Part shown: positions 63,847-64,000 of the stretch, one piece after another
Numbering within the stretch: the first letter of the stretch is position 1
How the letters are laid out: each line of letters opens with the position of its first letter
NCBI GenBank assembly: GCA_964601575.1
Contig: CAZROA010000069.1
Coordinates: 13,221-77,220 of the forward strand
DNA length: 64,000 nucleotides
Direction of reading: 5' to 3'
Origin: CAZKEG01 sp964601575
GTDB lineage: Bacteria > Desulfobacterota > Thermodesulfobacteria > Thermodesulfobacteriales > Thermodesulfatatoraceae
Translations under genes and position numbers: made by a program
The notes under the pieces: generated by a model
What the model was told of the DNA's origin: nothing
What the model saw: only the letters and a program-made list of their open reading frames with translations
Databases searched by the model: none

Positions 63847-64000
63847 TCATTTTTGTAAAAAAGAAGCATAGAGTTTTTGATATATTTTGCAAGAATTGAT
63901 CAGTGTGTCGTGTTTGCCGGTAGCGACGATTTCTCCTTTATCCATTACTGCTATTATATCGGCCTTGACAATAGTGGAAAGCCGATGGGCAATAATGATG
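63847..64000 (-). CDS. msbA: MsbA-like ABC exporter, C-terminal end (partial)
   Basis: Only the last 51 codons are in the window. The H-loop [14 protein letters not shown] and [14 protein letters not shown] typical of lipid A exporters and related multidrug ABC proteins are visible. The region becomes less AT-rich toward the window edge, so this may be a core gene bordering the island. Confidence 0.75.
   Translation of the reverse strand, partial: IIIAHRLSTIVKADIIAVMDKGEIVATGKHDTLINSCKIYQKLYASFLQK

Larger units (their letters stand above)
57927..63850. mobile_element. AT-rich LPS glycosyltransferase island abutting selC
   Basis: Base composition falls sharply at the selC CCA end and recovers at about 63.85 kb, inside an msbA-like gene. 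Between are six genes (GT2, GT9, GT9, GT4, WaaL, GT2) with strongly AT-biased codons. tRNA genes are common integration sites and selC is a classic one in enterobacteria. No integrase or duplicated tRNA 3' end was found inside the window, so mobility is inferred from composition and position only. Confidence 0.6.

Overview
The window looks like part of the chromosome of a Gram-negative, anaerobic, probably thermophilic bacterium. The closest fit I can infer is Thermodesulfobacteriota, for example a Thermosulfurimonas/Thermodesulfatator-like diazotroph. The evidence is lipopolysaccharide genes (kdtA, heptosyltransferases, an O-antigen ligase, the end of an msbA-like exporter), a tungstate/molybdate WtpABC transporter, a futalosine-pathway menaquinone gene (mqnC), a B12-dependent ribonucleotide reductase carrying an intein, a selenocysteine tRNA and a nitrogen-fixation corner (nifA, nifV, amt). 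Genes are tightly packed, with many short overlaps, several convergent overlaps and many TTG/GTG starts. The taxonomic call is inference; no ribosomal RNA is present to confirm it.

Layout. 0-5.6 kb: amt with a clear sigma-54 promoter, nifA, nifV and kdtA, all on the minus strand. 5.7-9.4 kb: a YggS-like PLP protein, a MerR-type regulator and wtpABC. 9.5-15.8 kb (minus): a haem-handling cytochrome c assembly protein with a small membrane protein, an ACT-ACT-metallo-beta-lactamase fusion, and nrdJ interrupted by a LAGLIDADG intein exactly at its catalytic cysteine. 16-18.9 kb (plus): a Rho_N-like protein, purC, a ParB-like protein and a sirtuin. 18.9-25 kb: rsmE, prmA, an M23 peptidase, a chemoreceptor with a sigma-28 promoter, cheX and a flavoprotein. 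24.8-29 kb (plus): an unpaired fumarase alpha subunit, a HAD protein, proC, hslO and a serine hydrolase.

29-30.7 kb is a small accessory pocket: a TumE/DUF7718-like gene, an unknown small ORF, vapBC with an inverted-repeat operator, a broken small gene fused by ATGA overlap to vapC, and a coding-looking remnant. 30.7-46 kb: proS, pyrK, galT-like, an SPFH/zinc-ribbon pair, a ParB-like/MEMO/B12-radical-SAM cluster, acyP, a peptidase, an orphan histidine kinase, a HAD phosphatase, a LivJ-like binding protein and serS. 46-53 kb is a minus-strand operon: mqnC, amidohydrolase, zinc-phospholipase-like, PfkB kinase, tldD, purF. 53-57.5 kb: tsaD, rsmA, a glutamine amidotransferase, a DAHP synthase and marC.

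At 57.83-57.93 kb lies selC (tRNA-Sec). Immediately after its CCA end base composition drops sharply to very AT-rich, and stays so to about 63.85 kb. This block holds two WaaE-like GT2 enzymes, two GT9 heptosyltransferases, a GT4 enzyme and a WaaL-like ligase: an LPS core/O-antigen island abutting selC. It ends at an msbA-like ABC transporter cut by the window edge. No CRISPR array, insertion sequence, rRNA or obvious new multi-gene defence system was found. The strongest candidates for novelty are the selC-anchored island, the intein, the ParB-MEMO-radical SAM cluster, the SPFH/zinc-ribbon pair and the accessory pocket at 29-30.7 kb.
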